Shown here piece by piece: positions 1-8,404 of a stretch of DNA of 64,000 nucleotides (positions are counted from its first letter, which is position 1; every line of letters starts with the position of its first letter). The DNA comes from Metallumcola ferriviriculae (GTDB lineage: Bacteria > Bacillota > JADQBR01), in contig NZ_CP121694.1 in the NCBI RefSeq assembly GCF_035573695.1, positions 3,542,001 through 3,606,000 on the forward strand, read 5' to 3'. The notes beneath the pieces were generated by a model. It did not search any database. It worked only from the letters and a program-made list of their open reading frames with translations, and was not told the DNA's origin. The position numbers and the translations under genes were made by a program.

Positions 1-1040
1 ACTGGTTCACTCTCATGGGCATTTCCGTACCGGTCGTAAGCAAATGCTCTGACAATGGTTTTTCCGTTATCCGTAAGTTGGGGCGTCCAGCTGTATGCTC
101 CCTGAGGGTCTGCCTCACCGGTAGTAATTACGTTACCGGTCACCTGATTAGTTATCTCGTATCTTACATATTCGGCTACAAAATTCAAATCAGCTTTAAA
201 AGATACACTATCAACTATATCCTGCCCTGACTGTAACCCTGTCAGCGCTACCCAAGGCGATACCGCTACCTGCACAGGTACCACGCTCCCGGCTAAAAAC
301 CGGCCGTTTTTATCGTTAATTACAGCGGCCAGCACTCTAGAACCGCTGTGCAGTTGGTCCGGAAGCCATTGATAAGCGGCGTTTATATCATCCCCTCGAG
401 CTATCACCGGGCCGCGACCTGTTTCCGGGTCAAGGAGCAAATACTTAACTTCGGCTGCACCGCTCGGATCATCATTCTTGAAAATTACCGCCAGTTGGGT
501 GATACCAGGTATTGTTTGCCCCGGCTGCACCGTTTGGATATCCATCTCAAAAAACGGAGTAATTGCTGCAACACCGTCCGAATCAACGAATACAGTACGA
601 CTATCGTTATCCCACTCCACCGCTACTCCTAAAGCATTGCTTACCAACCTAAGCGGTACAAAGGTGCGGCCGTTAAAAATTTCCGGTGACACATCAGTTA
701 CACCAAACTCGTTACCTCTGTCATAGTCCACTAGACGGTTATCAATACGCAGCTTCACATCCTTATCAGCCTTAACAATTGTGACAGTCTTATCCTCTTT
801 ATGCCAATCCACCTGGGCACCTAATGTCTCGGAAACCAGACGAACAGGCACCAGGGTGCGACCTTTTTGAATAAATGGAGCAGGTGATGAATTAATTGGT
901 TGGCCATCCACCACTATTCTTATCGTATCAGCTCCTGCTGCCGCTTGCGCTGCTCCCACCAACATTACCGTTGTTAGAATAAGTACAGTTAACACTCTGC
1001 CGAAGTAATTAAAAGCCAAAAATCCGTTCCCCTCTCTCAT
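1..1040 (-). CDS. Copper amine oxidase-like (stalk) domain protein, partial
   Basis: The gene runs off the left edge; 346 residues are visible. ATG at 1040 is preceded by an AGGTG ribosome-binding site six bases upstream. Residues about 14-36 form a hydrophobic signal peptide ending in an Ala-rich stretch (AAQAAAGA). Two copies of the copper amine oxidase N-terminal (stalk) motif follow, seen as GRTLVPVRLVSETLGAQVDW and later GRTFVPLRLVSNALGVAVEW. The remainder has Ig-like, beta-rich composition. Such domains are common in exported surface proteins of clostridia and do not imply oxidase activity. The substrate is unknown. It lies downstream of a receptor gene and its terminator, so it is probably a separate unit. 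Confidence 0.75.
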   Translation of the reverse strand, partial: MREGNGFLAFNYFGRVLTVLILTTVMLVGAAQAAAGADTIRIVVDGQPINSSPAPFIQKGRTLVPVRLVSETLGAQVDWHKEDKTVTIVKADKDVKLRIDNRLVDYDRGNEFGVTDVSPEIFNGRTFVPLRLVSNALGVAVEWDNDSRTVFVDSDGVAAITPFFEMDIQTVQPGQTIPGITQLAVIFKNDDPSGAAEVKYLLLDPETGRGPVIARGDDINAAYQWLPDQLHSGSRVLAAVINDKNGRFLAGSVVPVQVAVSPWVALTGLQSGQDIVDSVSFKADLNFVAEYVRYEITNQVTGNVITTGEADPQGAYSWTPQLTDNGKTIVRAFAYDRYGNAHESEP

Positions 1041-1053
1041 GCAATTCACCTAT

Positions 1054-1137
1054 TTCCTTACTCCTTACTCCTTACTCCTTACTCCTTACTCCTTACTCCT
1101 TACTCCTTACTCCTTACTCCTTACTCCTTACTCCTTA
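1054..1137 (-). repeat. Tandem heptamer array (TAAGGAG)11
   Basis: Eleven perfect copies of CTCCTTA on the plus strand occupy 1061-1137, and a twelfth copy with one mismatch sits at 1054-1060. On the minus strand, which is the coding direction of the gene starting at 1040, the unit reads TAAGGAG, a near-ideal Shine-Dalgarno sequence. The array ends about 14 bases before the start codon. As a perfect 7-bp microsatellite it should vary in copy number by slippage; any effect on translation is inference. Confidence 0.95.
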
Positions 1138-1195
1138 GACGGTTAGTGGCCCTAATAAGTTCCCTGGGCCGCCGTATTAAATCGGTTTATTTTAA

Positions 1196-1225
1196 ACAAA
1201 AAACCCACCTTTGTTGAAAAAGGTG
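1196..1225 (-). terminator. Rho-independent terminator after receptor gene 1317-2939
   Basis: On the minus strand a 7-bp stem (CACCTTT at 1225-1219 with AAAGGTG at 1212-1206, loop of 6) is followed by GG and six T residues at 1203-1198. It lies 91 bases after the receptor stop codon and ends the receptor transcription unit. Confidence 0.75.
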
Positions 1226-1316
1226 AGTAGCTGCATCTATCATTAAACTATCAATTTGAGTGTGTTGTGTTTTAGATTCGTTCTATTCGTACAATATTAA
1301 ATTTATTTTAACGTTA

Positions 1317-2939
1317 TCACTTCTTTTCCACTTTAAAGCGTTTGACAATCTTGTCCATTTCTGTCGTTGTGTTAAACAGTTCTGCCGCGTTGGAATTTAT
1401 CTCCTCGCCCATTGCGGCTTGTTCCTCTAATAAACTGGCTATGGATTGGGTGGATGATGCGGTATTCTGTGAAACAGTCAATGCGTCGGTTATTTTTCCC
1501 ATTAGCTGCTGCGTACCATTATTGAGCTCTTCCGCCAATTTGGAATTAGCGTTTATTTGTTTTGCTGCTTGACCCACCGTTCCCTTAATCACGTCAATTA
1601 CTTCTCCGGCTTTTTTGATAACCTCTGTGCCGAGAGTCACCTGCTTCTCACCATCATCCATGGCTACCACAGCTTCCTTTGTTTTAGTCTGTGTGTGTTT
1701 TATTATCTCCATTATTTCATTAGCGGATTTTGATGATTCCTCAGCTAACTTACGCACCTCCTCTGCCACTACAGCAAATCCGCGGCCATTTTCCCCGGCC
1801 CGCGCAGCTTCAATGGCAGCATTTAATGCTAATAAATTCGTTTGATTGGCAATGTCAGTAATAGCATTGCTAATATTACCTATTTGCTGCGAATTCACTT
1901 CTAATTCCGAAATTATTTCGCCAGATACACTTACGGCTTGGTTAATTTGCGACATTTGTTCAATGGATTTTTGAATTGTTTCTGTTCCCTGCTGTACTGC
2001 TTTAAGTATATCCTCACCTAACTCAACCGTTTGTCTGCTATTTATTGCCATATTCTCCATGGTAGCCGTGATTTCCTGTGAAATACTTACTGCACCATGC
2101 ATATCATCGGACTGAGCCTGGGCCCCGCTTGCTACCTGATTCATAGTTTCCGCGATTTGTTCACTGGCTTTACTCACTTGCTCGGTAGCCCTTAATTGGT
2201 CTTGGCCGGCCATATATACCTGGGAGCTCATTTTTGCCAATTCCCGCACCAGTTTATCTAAACCAAGACGTACTTTATTCATTTCGTAAGCAACCGCGCC
2301 TAATCTATCGCGAGAAGTGGGCCGAGAAGCTCTGGTAAGATCACCAATGGCCAAGGCCTCGGACGACAATTTGATCTCTTTTAAAGTTCGACTGATTAAA
2401 TTGTTTAACCACCATATTCCAAGCATCCCCAGCGCAGTAGCCGAGATGGGCCACCAGATCAACTCCCCATCTGTATTACCCATTAAATATACCAATATGC
2501 TGGGTAAGATAACAGGTGTAATAACAGCTGCGACTATTTTGGGTAAAACGGAGGACTGTCCAATTATAAGGCCAACCCGTACAGTAGCCGCTCTATTTCC
2601 ATTAACAATAATTGGCTCGGCCGCATCCAACAAAGTTTCTCCAGTATTACGGTGATATACTTGAACTAATGTCTCTTTGGTTTGAGCCGCTTTAAGACCC
2701 ACTTCATCATTAAACAAAACCCCTTCACGTAAGCGGTTAGTATGTACCAAAGCCAAACCAGTTTCGTCCACCAATACTAAGTACTCAAAATTACCTAGTT
2801 GATTGTCGAAGACATCTCTAATGTGACTCATGACCTCGTCATTTTTGTCAAATCTGCCGAATAAACTTGCGCATTGTTGAGCAATGTCTACAATCTTGGA
2901 ACTGACCTTCCGGGATTGGCGTTTATTGACCTTAGACAT
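1317..2939 (-). CDS. Methyl-accepting chemotaxis protein with N-terminal sensor before the membrane segments
   Basis: This 540-residue chemoreceptor signals to CheA/CheW. The conserved tip is at about 364-400 ([14 protein letters not shown] then [17 protein letters not shown]). A HAMP-like segment spans about 180-232, and two hydrophobic segments lie at about 135-153 and 161-182. Unusually there is no N-terminal membrane segment: a roughly 130-residue Cache/PAS-like domain ([18 protein letters not shown] at 51-68) comes first, so by simple topology it would be cytoplasmic. The ATG at 2939 has a GGGAGGG ribosome-binding site. It follows a dCache receptor gene by 125 bp and ends at a terminator. 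The ligand is not evident. Confidence 0.9.
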   Translation of the reverse strand: MSKVNKRQSRKVSSKIVDIAQQCASLFGRFDKNDEVMSHIRDVFDNQLGNFEYLVLVDETGLALVHTNRLREGVLFNDEVGLKAAQTKETLVQVYHRNTGETLLDAAEPIIVNGNRAATVRVGLIIGQSSVLPKIVAAVITPVILPSILVYLMGNTDGELIWWPISATALGMLGIWWLNNLISRTLKEIKLSSEALAIGDLTRASRPTSRDRLGAVAYEMNKVRLGLDKLVRELAKMSSQVYMAGQDQLRATEQVSKASEQIAETMNQVASGAQAQSDDMHGAVSISQEITATMENMAINSRQTVELGEDILKAVQQGTETIQKSIEQMSQINQAVSVSGEIISELEVNSQQIGNISNAITDIANQTNLLALNAAIEAARAGENGRGFAVVAEEVRKLAEESSKSANEIMEIIKHTQTKTKEAVVAMDDGEKQVTLGTEVIKKAGEVIDVIKGTVGQAAKQINANSKLAEELNNGTQQLMGKITDALTVSQNTASSTQSIASLLEEQAAMGEEINSNAAELFNTTTEMDKIVKRFKVEKK

Positions 2940-3008
2940 TTCGAATAGACCCTCCCTTATTAAATAAATAATTCAAAAGCACAACTTACAGAATTTTCTT
3001 TGTTTTTT

Positions 3009-3048
3009 TGGCAGTAGCCCTTCCGGGCGCGGTCTTAAAACCTAGCCA
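3009..3048 (-). other. Possible structured RNA element upstream of receptor gene
   Basis: In the 125-bp gap between two receptor genes the minus strand can fold as an outer TGGC/GCCA stem (3048-3045 with 3012-3009). It encloses a small GGT/ACC hairpin and a GCCC-GGAA-GGGC hairpin, and is followed by an A-rich run. It has no U-tract, so it is not a usual terminator. I could not match it to a known riboswitch class. Confidence 0.3.
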
Positions 3049-3064
3049 TTGTTATACATTCTTT

Positions 3065-5050
3065 TTAAACAGTAAACTTATTTACTATTGAAGTCAATTG
3101 TTGCGAAAGCGTATTTAAGCTTTGTACCGATGCAGCAATTTCTTCCATAGATGCATTTTGTTGTTGGGCAGCACCTGATACTTCTTCAGAACCTTTAGCC
3201 GTTTGCTCAGCAATTATATTTATATCTTCGATATTAGTGACCAATACATTGCTTTGGTTATTCATTTGTTGAGTAGCACCGAACACTTCTTTTATTTGGT
3301 CGCTTATCTTATTAACCGCAGTGGCAATCTCGCTTAACGCTTCGTCAGCATGTTCGACCGCCCCCATACCTTCGTCCAGCAATACATTGTTTTCCGAAAC
3401 TAGTAATGAGGTATTTTCCATTTCCTGTTGAATTTGTTTAATCATCTGGGCAATTTGATCCGCCGATTGAGCAGATTGTTCAGCAAGCTTTCGCACTTCT
3501 TCAGCCACCACCGCAAAGCCCCTGCCATGTTCCCCGGCACGTGCAGCCTCTATCGCAGCATTTAACGCCAGCAAGTTTGTCTGATCGGCAATACTGGTGA
3601 TAACATCAACAATATTGCCAATTTCCTGGGCCCGCCCGCCCAAACTTCGAACTGTACTGACTGTCTTTTTAAAAGCAGCGCGAGTCGTATCCATTTTTCT
3701 AACCGAACTACTGGCGGCCTCTTTTCCTTTAATAGCAAAATCTGATGCTTCCAGCGCTGATTTCGTTACCACTTCAGACCTTTGCGCAATAACAGTCATT
3801 CTTTCTGCCATTGTTTGTACCATTCCGACGGTTTCCTTAACACTACTAGATTGGCTTTCTGCCCCGGCTGCCAATTCCTGCATTGTTGCGGCAACACTTT
3901 GGGTAGCACCAGTGTTTTCCTCAGTGACTTTGTTTAAGTCGTCACCCGCGTCTTTCAGCTGCTTTGCCGCATGACTTAACTGACCGATAATTTTCCGCCA
4001 GCTTTCAACCATTTCGTTATAGGCTACGGCTAAATCACCAAGCTCATCTTTGGTCTGCACCGTAATCTTCTTAGATAACTGTCCTGCCGCTAAGCTCTTG
4101 GTCCCCTCCACCAATGCTTTCACAGGAAGCAGAATTTTTCGCGAAACAAATAAAGCCGTTAGTCCTGCCAAAATAATTGCTAAAAAACCATATAATAAAA
4201 ACTTGCCAATTAGTTGCCGCTGAACATCTATTATGCCTTGACGCGACCTTGCGACCATAAGCATCCCTACACTGCCCCCACTGGGATTAACAATCGGGGA
4301 GAAACTCATTGCAAAAGGGCTATTGTTTAAATTAGTCACCCCGGTAAAAGTATCGCCATTTGTTAATACCGTGTCGCTAATTTCCCTATTATCTAACTGA
4401 TAATTTACCAGACGTTTACTATCTTCATCTTTTAAGGTAGACGCGATGGCTCTGGTTCCTTGAAAAAAGGTGATTTCAGCCCCGGTTGCTTCCTTAATTT
4501 GGTCCACGACCTCATTATCTATTATATACCCTGCAACAATTGCGCCCACAATATTTCCGAGGCTATCTCTAACAGGTCCGGAAGTTAGATGCAGCATTCC
4601 CTGTTTACCCATCCGAGTACCGCTTCCCGCCTCACCTGATAAAGCTTCCCTAATTATTGACCATTCTTTTATATCTTCACCGAATCGCCGCAGGTCGTGT
4701 CCCGCTACAAAAACTTTTCCATCACTATCGGTCAGCATTAAATAATCCAACCCGTCATCCTTTGCATGGCGAAAAAACCGGGCCACTGTTTGGACCGCTT
4801 GGCCGCGGTTGTTATCCACGAGACTACGCGATATCCGTTCATCAGTATCGATTAGGTTAGCATATGCCCCTGCCTGCTTAGCCAAATTGTTAAAGGTAAC
4901 CTTCACCGTATCCATGGTGTGGCTAATTTCGTCCTCCTGCTTATCGAGCAATACAGAATTGAGCTCATTGATAGCCAATGAAGTGCCTCCTATAAGTGAT
5001 GCAGCCACTATCAACAAAAAGGCCGTCAGAATTTTAGTCTGCAGCTTCAT
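3065..5050 (-). CDS. Methyl-accepting chemotaxis protein with double-Cache-type sensor
   Basis: A classic transmembrane chemoreceptor of 661 residues. An N-terminal membrane segment (about 7-27) is followed by a roughly 250-residue extracytoplasmic region that looks like dCache (motifs such as [20 protein letters not shown] and [14 protein letters not shown]). A second membrane segment lies near 280-303, then HAMP and the signalling domain with [20 protein letters not shown]. The ATG at 5050 overlaps the cytochrome stop codon by one base (TGATG), with a GGGGGAG site six bases upstream; the GTG three bases earlier is too close to the SD. The coupling suggests that the cytochrome and receptor are made together, perhaps as a redox-taxis pair (inference). 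Confidence 0.92.
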   Translation of the reverse strand: MKLQTKILTAFLLIVAASLIGGTSLAINELNSVLLDKQEDEISHTMDTVKVTFNNLAKQAGAYANLIDTDERISRSLVDNNRGQAVQTVARFFRHAKDDGLDYLMLTDSDGKVFVAGHDLRRFGEDIKEWSIIREALSGEAGSGTRMGKQGMLHLTSGPVRDSLGNIVGAIVAGYIIDNEVVDQIKEATGAEITFFQGTRAIASTLKDEDSKRLVNYQLDNREISDTVLTNGDTFTGVTNLNNSPFAMSFSPIVNPSGGSVGMLMVARSRQGIIDVQRQLIGKFLLYGFLAIILAGLTALFVSRKILLPVKALVEGTKSLAAGQLSKKITVQTKDELGDLAVAYNEMVESWRKIIGQLSHAAKQLKDAGDDLNKVTEENTGATQSVAATMQELAAGAESQSSSVKETVGMVQTMAERMTVIAQRSEVVTKSALEASDFAIKGKEAASSSVRKMDTTRAAFKKTVSTVRSLGGRAQEIGNIVDVITSIADQTNLLALNAAIEAARAGEHGRGFAVVAEEVRKLAEQSAQSADQIAQMIKQIQQEMENTSLLVSENNVLLDEGMGAVEHADEALSEIATAVNKISDQIKEVFGATQQMNNQSNVLVTNIEDINIIAEQTAKGSEEVSGAAQQQNASMEEIAASVQSLNTLSQQLTSIVNKFTV

Positions 5051-6120
5051 CACTTACTCCCCCCCTTGAAGAAAGATCTTTCACTGGCCGTTAATTTTTT
5101 GTCTGCCACCTGAAGCAGTTTTTGAGCGTACTCATAATTGTGAAAACCATTACTGCCATCAGCAGATACTATTTGAAAATTAAGCTTGGCCTCAAAGTAT
5201 AATCGTTCGCCCTCACTCCACTGCTCTTCAGTCGGCAGTTTATCACCGTACGTCTGCTCTAATTGCTCCGTTATAGCATTTATTCTCGCTTCTAATTCTG
5301 CGAGTTTTGTAGCAATACTACTTTGTCTTGATTCCACCTGCTCCTGAAAGTTCTTAATACTTTCGTTTGGATGACACGCTTTACACGAGTTACCTTCCTC
5401 TTCATCATACTGCACCGCAAAGTCATGACTGGCTAATCTAGTAACATCCTTGGCAAGATAATTTCCGTTTTCTAAAGTGACTGACCCTTTTTCTAAAAAG
5501 CGATTCAATAACTCCGGCCATTTCTCTTTGGCAATAGAAGCATTCACCTGAGCTTCCGGTTCAGAAGAAAGCAACGGCATATGACAATCCGAACAAGAAA
5601 TGCCAATCTGATATTTTTTGCTCGGACTTTCAACCAGACCAACTCCCCCATATCCCATAAACATCTCTTTTTGGGAATGATGAACGTCGCTCCCTAGCTT
5701 AGGCCCTTCAGCATTGTGACAGCTAATACACAACTCCTGCTTGGGAAGCCTCAAAAGAAATCCTTCTCTACCCTTATGCGGCAAATGACAAACCACACAG
5801 GTTATGCCATGCTTTACATTCTTTAAAGTAACTTCCTCCCCCGGAGAGGCCAGTACTCCTTTGGCTGTCATATGTTCCGTGCAGCGATCCTGAGCATAAG
5901 ATATTTTGGACAGAGTCTCCAGGCTTTTAGCATGAGCATTCTCCTGCCACTGTTTATATTGGTTCTCGTGACAATCGGAACAACGGTCAGCACCAAAACT
6001 AGTGGTAATTAGGGGATCTTCAACTACTGATACCGAGTTTTTATCAGCACCTATCAGCGAGCATCCAACTACAGTAAACATAAAAATAGTCAGTATAGCA
6101 AAAAATACTTTTTTGACCAT
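5050..6120 (-). CDS. Pentaheme c-type cytochrome lipoprotein (NrfA/c552-like)
   Basis: The 356-residue protein has a lipoprotein signal peptide ([20 protein letters not shown], Cys20). Five CXXCH heme-binding motifs start at about residues 47, 108, 131, 176 and 246. The fourth sits in [10 protein letters not shown], a context typical of nitrite reductase NrfA and relatives. A sixth site appears degenerate: CTEHM at 80-84. The C-terminal 110 residues are predicted helices with a coiled-coil feel and an [11 protein letters not shown] motif, again like NrfA-type cytochromes. ATG 6120 has a GGGGTGA site; the in-frame ATG at 6159 has none. It probably faces outward, anchored by lipid. It could be an electron carrier, a reductase or a sensor. 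It is translationally coupled to the chemoreceptor downstream. Confidence 0.85.
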   Translation of the reverse strand: MVKKVFFAILTIFMFTVVGCSLIGADKNSVSVVEDPLITTSFGADRCSDCHENQYKQWQENAHAKSLETLSKISYAQDRCTEHMTAKGVLASPGEEVTLKNVKHGITCVVCHLPHKGREGFLLRLPKQELCISCHNAEGPKLGSDVHHSQKEMFMGYGGVGLVESPSKKYQIGISCSDCHMPLLSSEPEAQVNASIAKEKWPELLNRFLEKGSVTLENGNYLAKDVTRLASHDFAVQYDEEEGNSCKACHPNESIKNFQEQVESRQSSIATKLAELEARINAITEQLEQTYGDKLPTEEQWSEGERLYFEAKLNFQIVSADGSNGFHNYEYAQKLLQVADKKLTASERSFFKGGSK

Positions 6121-6269
6121 GCTATCACCCCATTGATTAGCCCGATATTTGGAAATCATTTCTATAAACTTGGTGAAAAATCCTTTATTTTGTCAGAAAT
6201 CGCTATGACCCTCCTAAAATCGAGTAGCTAGAAAACAGGATAATTAGTCCTGTTTTCTTTGCTCTCACA

Positions 6270-6300
6270 GAACCGGACTTACGTTTGCCGTATCCGGCTC
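6270..6300 (-). ncRNA. Group II intron domain V
   Basis: On the minus strand the segment begins GAGCCGGA and ends TCCGGTTC, giving an 8-bp stem with the AGC catalytic triad near its 5' side. A short inner stem (TACG/CGTA) and a two-base AG bulge complete the fold. Length is 31 nt rather than the usual 34. It lies 18 bases after the maturase stop codon. Confidence 0.85.
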
Positions 6301-6318
6301 CTGAAATTTCTCACCGAA

Positions 6319-7584
6319 TTAATAATGATTCGACAACAACCCAACTTCGTATTGGTGCATATCGATAAGACCTAGATTCTCAAAGTATTGATTTGGCAGT
6401 ATCTGATGTATGATGTGAACATTAGAATTTTTCCATTTTGTCACAGCCATTTTTAATCCATTTCCTTTGATACCTAGCTTTCTCATCTCTTTATCCATTG
6501 CCTTGCAGGTTTTCCATTGCTTCATTTTCACCATTCTTAATCTTCTGCGTAGCCAACCCATAAAGTTTCGTGTAAATTCCTTAATGTTCGCTACTCGATA
6601 GTAATTCATCCATCCTCTTAACACTGGATTTAGCTCTTTGATTATGTTTTCAAGCTTTCTCCCTGAATTTCTCCTTGTAATTCTTCTCACTTTATCTTTG
6701 AAGCGTTTTATCCTTTTCGGATTGACTCCAAGTGTTTTCCTCCGAATTACAAATCCTAAAAATTCAACACCTTCATGCACGCTTGTAAGTTTGGTTTTCT
6801 CTTTGTTTATCTTTAGCTTCAGTTCTTCTTCTAAGACTTTTGTGGCATAGGCTCTATAGTCACCTGCTGTTTTCTTATCTTTTGCAAAGATAAGAATATC
6901 GTCAGCGTAACGTACTATCCTTATGCCCTTTTTCATCATCTTTTGGTCAAACTGATTGAGGTAGATATTACTAAGTAATGGTGAACAGACGCCGCCTTGC
7001 GGGCTTCCGACTTCTGTCTTTGAGAAGTTATCACTGTGCATTACGCCTGATTTTAGAAAGTTTCTAATCAGGTCTAATACTTGCCCGTCACTTATTTGTT
7101 CTGATACTGCTTTTATCATGATTTCATGGTCAAGGGTATCAAAACATTTACTTAGGTCCATATCTACCACATGCTCTAAACCATACTTATTCATAAAGCG
7201 TTCTGCTTTGGCTACTGCTTGGTGTTGTGAATGATTAGGTCGATATCCATAGCTTGATGGATGAAATGTTTTATCAAAGATTGGCTCTATAATATTTACA
7301 ATGGCCTGCTGCACCACCCTGTCCTTTACGGTAGGAATGCCTAGTAATCTTACGCCACCTTCTGGCTTCTCGATTTCTACTCTCCTAACTGGACTGGGTT
7401 CGAAGCTTTTGGTTTTCAGTCTTTCATGAAGAAACTCAATATTTAGCTCTAGTTTAGCCGCAAAATCAGAAACGGTTTCCCCATCTATCCCAGGGGCTCC
7501 TTTGTTTCTCTTTACGTGCTTAAAGGCTAGTTCTAAATTTTCTTTTCGATATATTTTATCGATAAGGCTGTACCATTTCTTCAT
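6319..7584 (-). CDS. ltrA: Group II intron reverse transcriptase/maturase
   Basis: The 421-residue protein has RT blocks in order: NKGAPGIDG (28-36), RRVEIEKPEGGVRLLGIP (67-84), SYGYRPNHSQHQAV, DMDLSKCFDTLDH (141-153), GSPQGGVCSPLLSNIYLNQ and the catalytic YADD at 226-229. A maturase X/GIIM domain follows (LNPVLRGWMNYYRVANI). There is no C-terminal HNH endonuclease, so retrohoming would rely on nicks or single-stranded target DNA. The ATG has a GGAGGAAAG site. All catalytic blocks look intact, so the intron may still be active. It assists splicing of its own intron RNA. Confidence 0.95.
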   Translation of the reverse strand: MKKWYSLIDKIYRKENLELAFKHVKRNKGAPGIDGETVSDFAAKLELNIEFLHERLKTKSFEPSPVRRVEIEKPEGGVRLLGIPTVKDRVVQQAIVNIIEPIFDKTFHPSSYGYRPNHSQHQAVAKAERFMNKYGLEHVVDMDLSKCFDTLDHEIMIKAVSEQISDGQVLDLIRNFLKSGVMHSDNFSKTEVGSPQGGVCSPLLSNIYLNQFDQKMMKKGIRIVRYADDILIFAKDKKTAGDYRAYATKVLEEELKLKINKEKTKLTSVHEGVEFLGFVIRRKTLGVNPKRIKRFKDKVRRITRRNSGRKLENIIKELNPVLRGWMNYYRVANIKEFTRNFMGWLRRRLRMVKMKQWKTCKAMDKEMRKLGIKGNGLKMAVTKWKNSNVHIIHQILPNQYFENLGLIDMHQYEVGLLSNHY

Positions 7585-8339
7585 GACTTTCCTCCATTGT
7601 TGCTGTATCTTTCAGCATCTTTTGTTTGAGCTATATGTTCTTCATTAGGGTTACTTGACGTCTCTAGCTCTATGGCAATCTTATCTTCGTTCCCCTAATT
7701 ATTCATATCCGTGTGGTCGAGGTAGTTCGCAAGTTTTCTTATGCCAACTATTCGTACCTTCTAGCGTTTCAGCTTTCTTTTAACTCCTTCACTCTTACAA
7801 AAGACCTTTCGGATACACTTTGAAATCTCTTCTGCCCTTCGCATCTGTCATAGGCTTTTGACCTAAAACAGTCACATCAACTTTGTGATGTGTCACTTAA
7901 GTTTTCTCCTCCTTGCGATTACTCGCTTTCATTGGCTTAAGTTTAATCACTACTACGGCTTCATCTGCATACTGCACCCTAATTTCACTTCTTGCTTTCG
8001 CTTGAAGTAAAGCCTACAGCTACGAGTACAGTACTTCCAAGGTTAAGTTGCTCTGCCTGTCGTTAAAACGACCATCATAACACATGTAGCTAAGCTAATT
8101 TTTGGGACGTTCCCACTTAATGGAGGGTTATCCGCTACATATGCCAACGTTGGTTCACTGACGTTCCGTTCCAACCACCGCCATCAGCTTCCTTCAGACC
8201 CTTTCGTCGCCGAAAACGCCCTTGCTTACAGCTTGTCTTCCCTTTAGCTAGGTGACAGGTTTTCTTTCAAACCATTGGCTCGGCAACATGCCTCGCAAAC
8301 ATTAACATAAGGGGGCACACCCCCTTAATAACCCCCATG

Positions 8340-8374
8340 TATAGGAAATTATCCACAACCCATAATTTCCTATA
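8340..8374. repeat. Perfect 13-bp inverted repeat between receptor terminator and intron
   Basis: Arms TATAGGAAATTAT (8340-8352) and ATAATTTCCTATA (8362-8374) are perfectly complementary around a 9-base spacer. It lies just upstream (minus sense) of the inferred intron 5' end. It may be the stem-loop that class C introns recognise, or an additional transcription stop. Confidence 0.85.
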
Positions 8375-8377
8375 AAT

Positions 8378-8402
8378 TAAGAAAACAGGGGTACCCCGTG
8401 TT
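8378..8402 (-). terminator. Terminator after receptor gene 8405-9706
   Basis: Two bases after the receptor stop codon the minus strand has AACA-c-GGG-GTA-CCC-c-TGTT followed by TTCTTAA. The stem has one C/C mismatch; the U-tract is short. It ends the cheD-to-receptor unit. Confidence 0.65.
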
Positions 8403-8404
8403 AA

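Larger units (their letters stand above)
6219..8320 (-). mobile_element. Group II intron (about 2.1 kb), class C-like
   Basis: The element contains a maturase/RT ORF, an approximately 740-base structured region 5' of it (domains I-III, 7585-8320), and a clear domain V at 6270-6300 followed by a domain VI-like hairpin. The 5' end is placed at GTGTGCC (8320 downward), which fits the GUGYG consensus. The 3' end is placed after CTACTCGAT (6219). Both boundaries are inferred; the 5' one is blurred by the hairpin AAGGGGG-TGTG-CCCCCTT. The RT lacks an endonuclease domain and domain V is short (31 nt), both as in class C. Insertion downstream of a terminator and an inverted repeat also fits class C. 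It separates a receptor gene from the cytochrome-receptor pair. Confidence 0.85.

Noticed and set aside
15-726. Plus-strand ORFs over the left edge
   Set aside because: They are opposite to a continuous minus-strand frame with clear stalk-domain motifs.
1061-1137. CRISPR-like array
   Set aside because: The unit is 7 bp with no spacers; it is a simple tandem repeat.
3001-3060. c-di-GMP riboswitch in front of the receptor gene
   Set aside because: The conserved GEMM core and tetraloop-receptor features are not present.
5050-6159. Upstream in-frame start of the cytochrome at 6159
   Set aside because: No ribosome-binding site there; ATG 6120 has GGGGTGA and gives a normal lipoprotein signal peptide.
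7585-8320. Missing gene in the region upstream of the maturase
   Set aside because: No ORF of note on either strand; it is the structured RNA (domains I-III) of the intron.
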